A stretch of DNA of 64,000 nucleotides from Strongyloides papillosus (GCA_005656395.1 SRSI01000044.1:1054001-1118000); one strand, 5' to 3'; positions 35,318 to 49,400 are shown, counted from the first letter of the stretch. Translations and numbers: made by a program. Notes: generated by a model from the sequence alone, not told the origin.

Positions 35318-35422
35318 CCGCAGCCTCGCTTCGCTCGTCGCTGCTTGCCCGCAGGGCTGAACTTTTTTTCCATAAGCAGAAACTCGCTGCGTTCATCACT
35401 ACATACTTGCGGGAATTTTTTT
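35318..35422. repeat. Small GC-rich islet with two diverged tandem units
   Basis: Two related units begin with GCAG and end with a T run: GCAGCCTCGCTTCGCTCG...TTGCCCGCAGGG...TTTTTTT (35320-35369) and GCAGAAACTCGCTGCGTT...TTGCGGGAATTTTTTT (35376-35422). The first unit can fold (GCAGC/GCTGC around CTCGCTTCGCTCG). It stands out sharply from surroundings that are nearly all A and T. Origin unknown; no coding capacity. Confidence 0.5.
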
Positions 35423-36764
35423 AAAATGTTTAGAATTTAAAAAATTTAAAAATATTTTGTTTTATAATAACACACATATTAATATTCCAAGTAACATTTT
35501 TGTATTTTATAATATTAATAATTATTATTAAAGTTTTATAGGTTTTTGAACGTTAAAAGCTTATAAAACATACTTTATCAAAATTGTTTTATTATATATC
35601 CTCATGATTTTAAATTCATTTGATATTCTAAGTTTGAATAATTTTTTACGAATTTTTAATATAAAAATAAAAAATTAAGAATAATGTTTACGTCAGACTT
35701 CTGATTAGTGTTAACATGCAAGTTTTAAGTTATTAAATATTATGAAAATTAAAAATAGAGATCAGTTTTAAGTTTGGCTAACTTTTTAAAATATTAATAA
35801 TATTTGAGGTTGATCATAAATTTTTCATAATTATTTAACTTAAAAGATCTAATTTTTGCGATTGTTGTTTTATAATTTCGCATTTTGGTTTCATAATAAA
35901 AAATACTTTTACAAATTTAATGCATATTTTTTATTTTGTTTTATATTTTTTTGAAAAAACTATTTAAAATGTATTTTAAACATAAGAACACAAATTTTGA
36001 ATGTATTCAAAGTGATAAAAATATTTCTCTAAGTTGATAAGATTAAAAATAAATCAAAACAATTATTCGGACACTTTTCGTATTAAAAAATTTATATAGA
36101 CTTTAAAAAAATATAAATATATTTAAATCAAAGTATTAGTGAATTTTTTAAATAAAATATTATATAATTTACTTTTAAAATGCATTGATGAATAGTTTCG
36201 ACTTAGAAATTTGGGTAACTTTTTTCTCCAGTTCTTATAAAGCGTAGCAAAACTTTTAGATATTTTTACATTTTTTTAAAAATAAGCATGTGCATCGCTA
36301 TATCATAAATTTATAAACATTTTTTCAAAATTTTTAAAATGCGTGGCTAGATTGCGGTATTTTGAGACAATTTAGTTTAGATCATTTTAACATAAAAGAC
36401 TTAGTGGAAAATACCTATTCTATTCTAGAATAAATGATATTTAATGAAAATTTTGTTAAATCTCAAAAAGCCAAATATAATTTGATATTAATTTTTTTTT
36501 TATCATATCTTAATAATTTTCATATATCATATATTGCACTGATTAAAAAACATCTTAATCGGCACAAAAATTACATATAATTAAATAAAAACCAATTTTT
36601 CCACTTATTTTATCTACTATGTTCTTAAAAATATAAATTGATATTTAAAATTGTTTAAAACAATTAATCCAATGACTTTTATGAATTTTTGTTTTCCTTT
36701 CAAAGAATTAGTTGTTATTGTAATTTTTTATTCTGAGGAGATTACAAATTTTAATATTATTCTT

Positions 36765-38260
36765 ACTGAAGTAGATGTATTTCAAGTGCAAAAATTCAAA
36801 TGAAGCTAATATTTGTTTTTCTGTTCAACATATTTAAAATACATTTTTATTTTAATAAAAAAGTGCATATAACCAAAATCATTTAAGAAGTAAACTTTTC
36901 CTCTGAGATATAGAGGAATTTTCGAAGACTTACTATTTTCTGGGATCGGACTTTTTTGTAAATTTTATTGTTTTTATATAACAACCATAAGAAATTGACG
37001 TACCTGTGAAATTTCTAGTTATTAGGATCATTTTTAAAAAGTTTTAGGGGATCACAACATTTCAAGATTATTCTCATTTAAATAGACGTATCTCAAGAGC
37101 AAAAATTCAAATGAAGCGAATATTTATTTTTTCTATCGAGCACATTAAAATGCATTTCTATTTTAATAAAAAAGAGTGCATTTAACAAAAATCATTTAAA
37201 AGAGGTAAACTTTTCTTCAAAGATAGGGGGAATTTCCGATGACTTTCTATTTTCGGGATCGGACTTTTTTGGTAAATTTTGTAGTTTGCATGTAATAAGC
37301 ATTAAAATTACGTCTATATGTGAAATTTTGAGTAAAAAAATCTGTATTGACGGAAAAATAGAGGTACCGAATTTCAGAATTTGGTACTTAATGAGATGTA
37401 TCTCGAGAACAGATAATGGGATTAAGACGATCTATATGTCGTTCGATAGAGAATTAAATTCCACATAGATTTTGTGAACACTTCATTTTGAAAAAGTTTC
37501 ATCTTTGCATACTTTTTTTGAAAACTTTAAAAAATTGAAAAAATAAATGTTTTATTTACTTTGAGATTATCTCAAGAATAGAAAGAGATAAATTAACGGT
37601 TAATATCTTAAAATGTTAGTAACAAAATTCCCCAGGGCAACGTTTTGCGATTTCTTAAGAAAATCAACGTATTGAAACTTTTTTACGTTCTTGAAATCCA
37701 AAAAATGCACTTTTTTTAAATATACAAAAATTACTTTTTTCTTTATATCTCAAGAACGACAAAATGTATCAGTTCGATATATATCTCATTTGATAGAGAA
37801 TTTTATTCTACATAAAAGTTGTAAAACCACTTCTCCAAAAAAGTTTCATCTTGACATGCTTTTTTTAAAAAAACACAAAAAATTTTTTTCAAAACATTTT
37901 TTTTCAAAAATTTTCCAAAACGATTTTATAGTACTTAAAGTTTCCCGATTTTCTTGGGATTATACTTAAAATGTAAGTTAAAGAGAAACTTAGATTACCT
38001 TTTTTTCTTTTTTTCAATTTCCTTCTCTGAATCCTGATATATCATCTTAAAATGTAAGAATTTAGGTTTTTTTTGGTCATTTTGGAAAAAATCCAAAATC
38101 TCAAGAATGAACTTGAAATTTTAACTTTTTTTTTATTTTTTTATTATTAGTATCTAAAACTATATATACCTGTAAAATTTCAGATAAAACGAATAACTCT
38201 AAGGGGGTTAAGACAAACACACCAAAACACCTTTAAGTAGCTGTTTCTCAAGAACGGAAC
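36765..38260. repeat. Degenerate direct-repeat array with recurring TATCTCAAGAAC core
   Basis: Two copies of an about 313 bp unit lie at about 36765-37010 and 37078-37325; both contain GCAAAAATTCAAATGAAGC, ATTTTAATAAAAAAG, AAACTTTTC and GGGATCGGACTTTTTT in that order. Further, more worn units follow near 37390 and 37745, sharing TATCTC(A/G)AGAAC, GATAGAGAATT, TTCTACATA-like and AAAAAGTTTCATCTT, about 350 bp apart. TCTCAAGAA cores also occur near 37570, 38097 and 38237. Open frames in this array are short and look accidental. Confidence 0.65.
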
Positions 38261-41200
38261 TTCAGATTAAAAAAATATTGCGTTTTTTGAAATCAGCACA
38301 TAAAGTTACATATATTAAGATATAAAAAAGTTTCAATATCGAAAATAATTTACACATCCTCGTTACTCCTCTAATATATTTTGGGATGGGATAACAAAAC
38401 AAAAAAAAATAAAATAAATTAGTTATATTTCATATTAAATTATTGCTCTTAATATTTAACAAAAACTCTTAGAACATTGTCATTTTTAATTATTTGTGTC
38501 AAAATTTAAGGAAATTTTGAACTATCGTATTTTATCCCTATATAATATAAAAAATGAAAGAATAATTTCTAACGCTTTTGTTTATTCATATTGTGACAGT
38601 GTTGTAGTAAAAAAATATTTCTTATATATTTATTTCTACATAAATATGCGTGACTCATCTTTGCAAAAGTTTTATTTATTTTTCAATTCTAGTGATAATA
38701 AATTAAGTTTTTATTCGCCCAGTTTCTATGTTAGGCTATTTTTTTTTAATTTGCTAGCTTGACAAGATGTTAATACAATGAAAATTAATAATTATCTTCC
38801 AATGACTATACTTAAATGTACAAAATCTGAAATTGCATCTTAAAATTTAAATAGTCTAAAAATACATTTACTATAGAAATGCATTGCCATAGATAATAAT
38901 AAAATTTATAACAAAATTGTTATTGAAAATTCATAATTTTTTTAACTTTATAAAATAACTTAAATTTTTTTTATTATCTAAGGATACTTTATTTTTTAAG
39001 AAATATTGAATTTATGATACTTATAAAAATAAAGAGGTTTTAAAAGTCTTAAGATAAATACTTCAAAAGATATAACATAATTTAAACAAAAAGTAGAACT
39101 TTTTTATTCTTTATTTTGTAAAAAATTGAATGATCTTCGAATTCACATAATTAACTTTGACCAATTTTTTTAATATTACAAAAGAATTTCATGGTGTTAA
39201 CGAGAGTTATGGTAGAATATTATAACGATATGCACAATTTATGAGGATTTTGAAAATAACTAATTGTCAAATAAAGTATAATATTTTATAAAATTTTTAT
39301 GATAGACGAATCTATGATGTGTTAATTAATCAACATAATAATTTAAATAAAGAATGTAATAATTCTTTTTAGAAATATTATTAAAATCGAAATATCATTT
39401 ATTGCAATAAAATAATAATATGCCATTCGTCTCTTTTAGTCTATTGAGTCAATGTTTTATACAGATAAATAGAAAATTATTTCAAATAACAATTGATTTA
39501 GTAAAAAGGTTTACACTTTTTTTTCAAATTTCATATAATATTCTACAAATTTGTATACTATCAAAGTTTTACGCAGATTTATATTGATCAATAAATAATA
39601 AATTTCATTATTTTAAGATTTTTTCCGTTACTCTTTAACTTTATAATAATAAGTTTAGAGTTTAAAAATATTCCATAAATGCTAATAATAGAATTATAAA
39701 AAGTTTTTAAGAAAATTAAAACTAAATTTTTCTAGTTATAAAAGTTTGCCAGGGAAAAGTTTTTAGAGATAGATACTAAATTATGATTAAATAAAAAAAT
39801 TCCTCACATACATGTAAAAAAGTGTAGTATGATCATAAAATTTTACGATTGGAAGATTGTATATTAATTTTATACTTTTTTGCGATTGTTTATAGTAATA
39901 TTTGTGATTGAAATTGTTTATTTACTTGAGCAAGGAGTAATAAAATTGATAAAAAAGTATATATACTAAATCGTTTTTCTGTACTTTATTTATTAGTTAT
40001 ATTATTTTATGTTTTATATATGAAATATATTTCACATATTTATTATATATTCTTTTACTATTGGTAGTTAGTTTTTTAAAGCATATAGTACATCTAATTT
40101 AAGTTTTATAAAATAAGATAATCTTAAAAAATGTTTAGTATTAAGAAATTATTTACTAAAAAAATTAATGAGCTTTGATTATTGAAATATTATTATTAAG
40201 AATTTTTATTTGCTCATTATATTATATAATAATAATTGTAAAAATACATAACATTAGTTAAATAAAAAAATATATTTTGACTGACTTTTTTTTTATTATT
40301 TTATAAAAGGTCAACTTTTTTCCCAATAATTATCTCCTAATAATAAAATACTTGATTATAAAAATATTTCCTGTTTTTAAACACTTCTTCTTGTTATTCT
40401 AATCATTTATTCTAAAAAAATAAAGCGTGGGATTTAATAGTAGTTGAAATTTTATAAATAATTTTAATATTATTGATTTATGTTAAAAAAAGATTAAAAA
40501 TAACTTTATAAAAAGAATATACTTATATTTAGAAAAGAGGTTTAGTAAAAATTGTTGTTGCATTTAAGTGATTTAAAGTATCGAAAAAGTTGTTAAATGT
40601 TTATTTGAATTAATCATCAAACTCAAAATGTTTTTTGAAATTTTTATGCATTGAATATTGACTTTTATTTGTTTAAGTTTTGGAAATAATTAAAAGTCAC
40701 TTTCGGTTCAATAAAATTTAAATTATATTAACTCATTTTCAATTACTAAACAACTTTACAAGTATAAAAGAATTTTGAATAAAAGTTTTAGTGTGTATTC
40801 TACAATTATTAGATAAATATCGGTATAATTACTCAATTGTTAACAGTAAATTAATTTAGTTTATATTCTTTAAAAAACAATTATTTTATTTTGATTTATC
40901 AACAAAACCTGATTAATTGACATGTAATTTTTAAAAATTCTTTATCAAATGAAGTGAATCTATGATTTTTAAAGTTTTAATAAAAGCATAAAAAATGAAT
41001 GACAAGAATTTCAACTATTCCATAAGAGAGAGCCATCAGTTATCAATGATTAGAAGTAAAGATATATTAATTACTTTCATATAATCTTGTTTATGTTATC
41101 GTGATCACTTTATGAATAAAAAAATTTTTTTTAAAATAGTGAAAATTTGATGATTAAAAATCAATTAGAATTAAAAAATTTAATCTTAAATTTATTTCAA

Positions 41201-43253
41201 TGAAGATATCAAATTAAATTATAAGTTAAAGTTAAAACAATAATTAATAATATAGTTTGAAAAATTCTAATTTATAAAGTTTAAACATACTTTCTCTATT
41301 TTGTACTTCAAATATATTTAATAATTTATTATTATATTGTTATGTTGTATGTAAAAAAGTTTGCTTTCTAAAATATTCATCCTTTTATAAATTTTAATTT
41401 GATATTCAAATTAATTTATTACCAATTAATGCATTTCTATTTTGACTTAATTGCAAAAACTGTAATTTTATCTTTATAAAAGACAGTAATTTGTCTCAAT
41501 AATCTGCAATATATCAATCACCAAAAGGCAAAAAAATGGATTTTTCTAAAATAAAAATTAACCTCCATAGAAACGAGTTATTTTTAATTAATATTTATAA
41601 TCATATTGTCTTACATATAACAAACAACCATGGCGTCACAATTATCAACAAACACTGTATATAAATATAGAAAAATAATAGAAATGAAGGACAGAAGTAT
41701 TGTAAACTAATTTAAATGCGTAACTAAAAACTAATTTTTTTCCTTTTTTAAAGTGCAAATTCTAAATAAATAACAAAAAAAAATTTAATCAAAATAATAT
41801 TCAAAAATGAAAAAAAAATTTGTAGTAGTTAAAATATAAATTATCATTGCTATATTCACTGTTAAAGATGTAATTTTCTTAATATAACAAATATTTTAAT
41901 TGATACAATGGTCATAATTTTTTTTAATCTTTATGTGGTTCTTAATCAGTGGAGATAAATTGATAAGAAATCTTCATTCTTATAAGTTATCAAATTTCTT
42001 TTCCATAAACATTAATATCTTATGATTTTTTTTATAGATATACTTTATCGTTTAAAAAAGTTTATCTTTAATAACTATTTATCATTAATTAATGTATGAT
42101 TCTACATAACTAAATATTTATGATGATTTTAATAATATTACTAATATTTTGAAATTAACAATCTTACTAAAAAGACATCTAAGAAAAATATATATAATAA
42201 AATTTGAAAGGAAAATTTTCCACAAAATAATTACTTTATATATACTTTGCTTTCCACCTGAAATTTATATACAAATTTTACCACATTCTTAACTTCATAT
42301 TTAGTTAATTTAACTTTAATATCTAACAAATATAATAAAAACAATTGTTCTTTAAATTATAAATAATTTAGTTTGAAATAGTATGCTCAAAATTATATGC
42401 TAGAAATTATTAGTCAATCAAAGTTTTATACTTACTTTTAGAGACAATTAACTAAACTCTTATTTTTTAATATTTTTTCTTTTTTAGAAATTTATAGTAA
42501 AGAAAACATTGAAGTTCTATAAACAATGAAATTTTCCTGTCCTAATTATATTTCAAAAGTATTATTTTTACATGAATCCTAAAAAATTAATTCACTTATA
42601 ATAAAAGTTTATAGTTAATTCGAGGCTTATTCTATCTTTTGATATTTTTTATTAAATTCAAGTACAAAAGATATTTTTTCTACAAAAAAAGTATAATTTC
42701 TTTTCTACTAAAAAACTTTTGTTATCAATTTAATAGTTCTTATCAACATAGTATTTTTTTTTAATTTTTTTCGTTTCCTTAAAAAATATAGGATTATTAT
42801 AAATTTTTCTATGAATATTAAAGTATTGCTTATACAAAAATTTTCTTCCAAACCACATATATCTTTTTTTACATATTTCTTCCGATAATTTATATCAATG
42901 TTTATTAATATTTTTCATTCTAATTAAACATTGTTCTAATTTAGTACTATTCTAAAAGTACACTTCATATACAATAAAATGCTGTGATAAATAGTTTTTA
43001 AGACCTGTTTAAGTTTAATTGTTTAAAAATATTAACTTTTTCTTAATATATTCATTTTATTTTCAAAATATCATGTAAATTGTTAAGAAATTAAATACAT
43101 ATTTTACTTTTTATTAGATTTTTACATAACCTTATTACATTATTAAGTGGTATATTATTTAGATAGCTCAAAACAACTATTACTCAAAATAATAAATTGT
43201 TTTTTAGTGGTTATATCAATTTAATTTTATTTCTCTTTTTACTTGAAAAAAAA
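38261..43253. other. Gene-free, very AT-rich region
   Basis: Five kilobases without a convincing exon on either strand; all open frames are short and low-complexity. The TTTTTTAG at 43200-43207, about 46 bp before the nuclear-receptor ATG, may be a trans-splice or 5'UTR splice acceptor. Confidence 0.4.
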
Positions 43254-44586
43254 ATGGCAAATCCCAATTCTATTCATGAAGAAAATTTACCTAATAGTAC
43301 GAAAAGAAAAAATTTTAAGTTGCAAACAGCTTTATGTTCAATATGCAATGGTGAGTCAACTGGTATACATTTTGGGGCAGAATCATGTGGGTCATGTTCA
43401 GCATTCTTTAGAAGAAGTGTTGTTATGGGAAAAATATACTCATATCATTCTATATATTGTAAATCAGAGTATAAATGGAAAAAATGTAGAGCATGTCGTT
43501 TACAAAGATGTTATGAAATGGGAATGATTAAATCAGGTAAGATTTATTTTCTACTTATAAAATACTAGAATTTTTCATTATTTATAATATAAAGCCGTCC
43601 AAAATAAGAGAGATGCTATTGGAAAGCAAAGTAAGCAAGGAATTATTGCTAGAGAAAATTTTCGAAGAAATAATTTATTAAAAAATACTAGTAATGGTGA
43701 GTTAAATATTCATTACCAAACACCAACAACAAGTGATATTTCAATTTCCAATCAACCTTATCACAATTTAAAGGTAAAAGACGATAATATTATTGAGGAG
43801 TTATTTAGAAGATATCAAATTTTAAAGGATGATCGCAAATTATTTTATACAAAAAGAAATTCATTTAAATTATTCGATGATAATATAAATTTAGAGCCAT
43901 CTGAATTGAGTGATTTTGGTGAGTGTTTACATTTATTATGGAGAATAGAACCTCGACTCATAATTAAATTTATTTCAACAAATAAATTTATAAAATGCTT
44001 ACATCCTGAAGAGAAGTTAAAAATTTATAAAAATTTTTTACCTTTTTTTCAAGCATTAGAGGAACCATATTTAACATGGATAAATGGTGGAATTGATCTC
44101 AATTGGTGGGTGATGGCAAATAAAACATATATTGATATGTCAAATATCGATGAATATTTTACAACAAAAAATGTTTTTAATTATATTAATTTAGATAAGG
44201 AAACAATTATAAAATTATTTATTTCATCATATAAAAATGCCATAGATCTTATTGCAAAAGTGATGGAAGAAAATAATATAAATGAGTATGAGTTTGTCTT
44301 TTTAATTGCATTACTATTGTTTGAGCCAACTATACCAGATATTAAAAAAGAAACAATGAAATATCTTCAAAAGTTAAGAGATCACGTATTTGTTGAAATG
44401 TATAACTACGAAAAGCATCACAATAACTGTACAAATGTTGATGTAAAAATTGGTAGTATTATAATGATATTGAGTGGTGTTAAAATTCATACTAAAAAAG
44501 TTATTGAAAATTTTTGCTTTCTAAGAACATTTTCAATACTACCAAAAAGTAAATTATGTGACATAGATACTTTTTATACATATTAA
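43254..44586 (+). CDS. Nuclear hormone receptor (nematode supplementary type)
   Basis: Ligand-regulated transcription factor. Exons 43254-43536 and 43595-44586 (58 nt GT-AG intron splitting an Ala codon g|cc) give 424 residues. DNA-binding domain from about residue 28: first zinc finger CSICNGESTGIHFGAESCGSCS with the P-box-like CGSCSAFFRRS, then CKSEYKWKKCRACRLQRC. The second finger appears to lack its first Cys (the run before YCKSEY has none) and its C-x7-C spacing is short. The linker AVQNKRDAIGKQ is family-typical. The ligand-binding domain covers about 150-424, with the helix 3-5 stretch YKNFLPFFQALEEPYLTW and late helices (CFLRTFSILPKS). The ATG at 43254 (MANPNS) is chosen over the longer open frame because upstream residues are hydrophobic 5'UTR translation beyond a probable acceptor. 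The orthologue was not identified. Confidence 0.88.
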
Positions 44587-45516
44587 AATATAAAGTTTTT
44601 TTTTTTAACGTATTATAGTTAAAATTTTTTTCAGTTTAATAAAATAATATTAATATATTAACATTTTCAATTTTATTTTCAAAATGAAAATATGATAATA
44701 CTTTGTCGTTTGCGTAGTATAAATACAAAGATTTTTTTCTTTAATAAATCAGAGTTGTCATATTATTATGCAAGTATAATATTATTAATTTAAGATGATC
44801 TTAAGAAGTATTTAAATGTATTATTTTATAATATTTTGGGAAAACATAACTTTTGTATTTTTTAAACATAACATTAAATTAAATGAATAATTTTAATAGT
44901 TTTTTCTCAATTTTTATTATTATCACACTAGTTTATATTTATTATCAATTTATTTACTCACTATATTTAAATAGTAAATAAACATTTCTATAGTCATAAA
45001 TATTATTATTAATTAAACAATTACAGATAATATTTTTTTTAAAAAAGAATGCCATATAATTTTAGTTAAAATTGTAAAAAATACACTATTTTAAAAAATT
45101 ATTGCAAACTTATGTTGATAAAATTTGATAGAATAAAAAATATTTACTATTTATAGTAGTACATTGTAATTCATTTAAAAAATGGTTAATAATGTATATA
45201 AACTTTTACACTTTTAAATATTATGTCAAATGAATTTATAACATAATCATTTTTTCTTTTAAAAAAATACTTTGATTGAAATATTAATAAAATGTTTTGA
45301 AGTTTAATTTCATTATAAATATATTTATAAGATATTATTATTGTACCTACTCAAATTTTGAAATACAATTTATTTTATTTTGTAGACTATTTGTGTTAAA
45401 GAAATTGTATAAAAACGCCATATAAATTTTTATGTTTATCTATTAACTTTCTATAAGTGTATATAAATAAATTTATATGAATACATCGTCATCACCATCG
45501 ATGACCATGCCTTTTT
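44587..45516. other. Intergenic region between convergent genes
   Basis: AT-rich, 0.9 kb, nothing recognised. Confidence 0.4.
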
Positions 45517-46440
45517 TTAAAGTTTCAACACTAAACATTGACATGCACCTCCAGACTTCATAAATTCACTCATATCAACTTCTCTAACATTATAACCCTG
45601 TTTCAATAATTTATTTTTTGTTGATTGTTTCATGCCAATTGGTGATATGATTGTATTCTTGATACATATAGAATTACACACAAATGCTTTTGCTTCATCA
45701 TCATCAACTGCTATTGAATTTGGTAATTTTTTTATAATCTACAATAGTAATTTTATATTATTTAACATCTATATTTATATATTTATACTTGCCTTTTCTT
45801 GAGACTCTACTGAAAATGCAGGAGGATACCATAAACATGCTGTTTCAGAGTATGGAGCCATGCATGTGTCCATATGATAGTACATAGGATGAATTAATTC
45901 ACACGTCATTATATCAAACTCATTCATTCCTAATGCAGTAATATTTTTATATACATCTTTTTTTGTTCTTTCCCCATAACCTGCCCATAATGTTTTATAA
46001 TCAGAAAAAAATGCGTCACCACCACCTTCAAAATAATATTCATTTAAATCACTTACAATTTCATAATTATTATCTATAAACCATTTCCTAAAGTGTTTCT
46101 CCTCACCCTCTCTTTGAGGATGCCTAAATTTAGTCATAAATACTTTATTTTTATAAATTATTCCAGCATTACAACTAAAAACCATATCAGGAAGTCCTTT
46201 AACTTGTTCTAATGTTAAAACCTTTAAAATTTTATGAAAACGACAAATTATTGATATGCATATAAAATAAATTACCTCTACTCCTTCATTTTCAATTATT
46301 TTTTTAAAATTTTTCCATTGCTCCATTGCTTTATCCTTATCCACAACACCACCCATCCATGGATTTATACTATATTCAACACAAAAGTGTGTCGGTGGTA
46401 CCATTAAAACTTTTTGAAGTAATAAACCAACACTTGACAT
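45517..46440 (-). CDS. Amidinohydrolase/DDAH-like enzyme (amidinotransferase fold)
   Basis: Member of the guanidino-modifying superfamily that includes dimethylarginine dimethylaminohydrolase and arginine deiminase; the substrate is not determined. Exons 46276-46440, 45793-46221, 45517-45738 (minus strand) give 271 residues. Family marks: VPPTHFCVEYSINPWM at the start, LPDMVFSCNAG, EYYFEGGGDAFFS (acidic active-site segment), GYGERT, HPMYYHMDTCMAP (active-site His/Asp) and the C-terminal FMKSGGACQCLVLKL carrying the candidate nucleophilic Cys. The first intron (46222-46275) is 54 nt and has no stop in frame, so an uncut reading adds 18 spurious residues (starting VIYFIC). The second intron (45739-45792) has a GC donor, GCAAGT; using the nearby GTATAA instead gives a frameshift and early stop. 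The C-terminal exon is essential for catalysis. Confidence 0.87.
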
Positions 46441-49400
46441 CTTAAAACAATATTGGTAAGTTAATAATGTATTTGACTAATCAAAAAATGACTTATTAAA
46501 TACTTTTATACATGTTGATATGTTCTTATCAATAGGTGTTTCACTATTGATGATAAAAATCAAGTTATAAAATGCAGAAATCAAATAAACAAGTAGAGAT
46601 CAATTTATAAAAAAAAATAATTATTTTAATTTTTACTTATTTTTTTAATAAATCTACCATAAAACATACATATAATCCAACTGAAAAATCATAAACCAAA
46701 AATTTATCACATGTTAATTAGATACAATTCAAAATATTGTTAATCAATTTTAAAACAATCTTATCATAATTTTTACGATTACAAAATTACTATAATATTA
46801 TTAGTTTCAAGTAAATATATCTTTTTTATAACATACTTTAAGAGTTGCCTGATACAAGAGGGAACGAAAAAATTTTTAGTATCTTAACGAGTATATTTAT
46901 TTAGACTTAAAGATAAAAGGGTGAAAATAATTAACTTATAATCTAGTGAAATGCATAACTTTTTATTATTTATAAAAATACTAAGTTAGTTAATAAAAAT
47001 AACTTTTACAATGCCTTTTCTTTGTGAGTTAACTGTCAATTTATGTTAAGAATAAGTTTTTAAAAAAATACATAGATTAAGTGATATATAATATTATAAA
47101 TTATCATATATGTTATTTTAAAATTTTTATGTAAATTATTACAAATAAGAGAAATAATAAATAAATCTTTGTTTATATTTTCATGCTTCGATTACACTTG
47201 TTTTATTTTACCATTATAAAATCAATTAATCTTCTTTTTATTTTCCCATGAGTTAATAAGTAAATTAACATTAAATGAGCATATAAATAACTTGAGTGGT
47301 GGTATCATATATATATTTATATATTAACTTTTACTAGTCATATCCCATGTTATTTTATTAGTATAATAATTCTCAAGAATAGTAAAGTTTGCTTTCTCAA
47401 ACTAATATTAAATTAATGTCTATTGTTTGTCAGTAACATTATTTGGTATACTTAAGAGGACTCCTTCTGTGACGGCAAACTAATCAAGATACATTCAACT
47501 GATCAATCTGATTGGCCAATATTGTGAATGTGTTTATCTGTAAACAGTAGTTAGCTAGGAAAGGTGATCAGGTCAGCTTAAATTGAATACATACCTTAGA
47601 TGACTTTTATGAAGCACTTAATGTTTGTCAAGACATAGTCTCTTAATCGGTGCTTGTATAAGTTAACTGATAAAAGTAATTGTGAAGATCATATAAATAT
47701 ATATGACGGTAGTCCGATAGCTTTTTAAAAGTGACAGTCTTATGTTACTCAAATATAGGCAAACTAATGAAAGAAGATAGTATGATAGATGATTCTTTTG
47801 TTGTACCTTTATTATCTGTATTGTTATTTTCTTAAAAAAGTCAAGACAACCACACGAAATGATTGACGTTGTTTGTATGTTTATAAAGCAGTTAACTGTT
47901 AAAGAAGTAGAATTAAGGTCTTTTACATATTTAACTTTCTCATTTCACATATACCATCGATGGACAGTGAATGTTTTTATAATCATCTGGCTAATCTTTT
48001 TTCATACACCTCACAAATGTTGGTCGACATTATTTGTTTTTTTATCATTTAAATGATTAAGACATATTGATATATTTTAATGAATTAAACAAGCATATTA
48101 GTAAAGTTTAAGTTAATAAATTTTTAAAACAATAAATGAAAAGTCAAATAATAAATTAATAAATAACAAATATCCATGAATAAAATTTGTATATTTAAAA
48201 AAGAAATTTTTTTGGTTAAACTTATAATGACCGTTGATTTTGTAAAAAGTTCACTATTTAAGAGATAAATAAAAGTTTATAAAAATTTTTTTTAAAAAAA
48301 TCACGAATTTTATCATGTTCCTATTGATTTTAGCTTGTCTTATTTTACATTTCATTATGGATGTATCCCTTAAATTATCGATAATATTTTGATTACAAAT
48401 ATTTGATAAACTATGAACTGGGAGTTATTAATCTTGGTATATGATTTTTTTTATAAGAGATATAAAACAACGTTATTAAGCTTTAAATCATAAAATTCAT
48501 TAATAAAAACATTAAAATATTGTATTTATGATAATTTTATTTGATGATTGTTTAAAGAAAAATTCATATTATTTCAAATGGATTGTATAAATATGTCATA
48601 ACAAAATGCAATCTTTTAAAATAACCCTACAGCTGTTGTGGCTAAAATTGATGATCATTCTCATATCAAATCTCATTTAATGATTTTACATATCCTAACG
48701 GCCGTGCCACAAGGTACCAGTGTGCTTGGTAGCAAGATAAAGCATATTCCTCAATCAAAGGAGGCTTGAAACATTAAATTTATTCCTCATATTCTTGAGA
48801 ATTATCTTACCACCAATTGGTTATGAGATTTTGATCCAAATCACATTTTGCCCTTCTGTAATTGTGAGACATCACATATATTTCACATTTATAATAAGAG
48901 AATAAAATTTTGATGATTGGTAACTTTTTATTTCACATTATGTGGGATGATTAACGCGTGTGATTTGTGGTACTGTAGATATGATATATTTCAAAGATGT
49001 TTGTCATAAATGTTTGACTAACATTAATCTATTCTTATTTCTTATTGTTAAGATATTCAATATTTTATTAAGATATAAAGCTTATTTTAACTAAAAATTC
49101 ATGAATAACTTAGTGCAAACTTTTTTTTCTACCTTAACATCATCATTTATTAAAACATGTTAGAATAACAACATTTGGTATTAATTAACTTAAATAAAAT
49201 TTTTGCCATAACAAAAAGTACATATTTGTAAGAAAAATTTATTAATAATTTTTTAATCCCAATTAATATTTTAAGTTATATAGTTTGCAAGATAAAGAAT
49301 TTTAAAAATTAATTTATGCATTTAAATTGATACTACCGATTCATATATATTTATAAATAGATCTATGCACATATATTGCCATTAAAATATATTCACCTAT

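Noticed and set aside
37286..38762. Open frames of 60-92 codons in and after the repeat array
   Set aside because: Low-complexity, repeat-derived, no splice context and no family resemblance.
45775..45792. C-terminal residues ASINI as the natural end of the amidinohydrolase
   Set aside because: This is read-through of the GC-AG intron; the downstream exon supplies the conserved catalytic C-terminus in frame.
47859..48056. 65-codon hydrophobic open frame
   Set aside because: No plausible flanking exons or start context, composition like the intergenic background.
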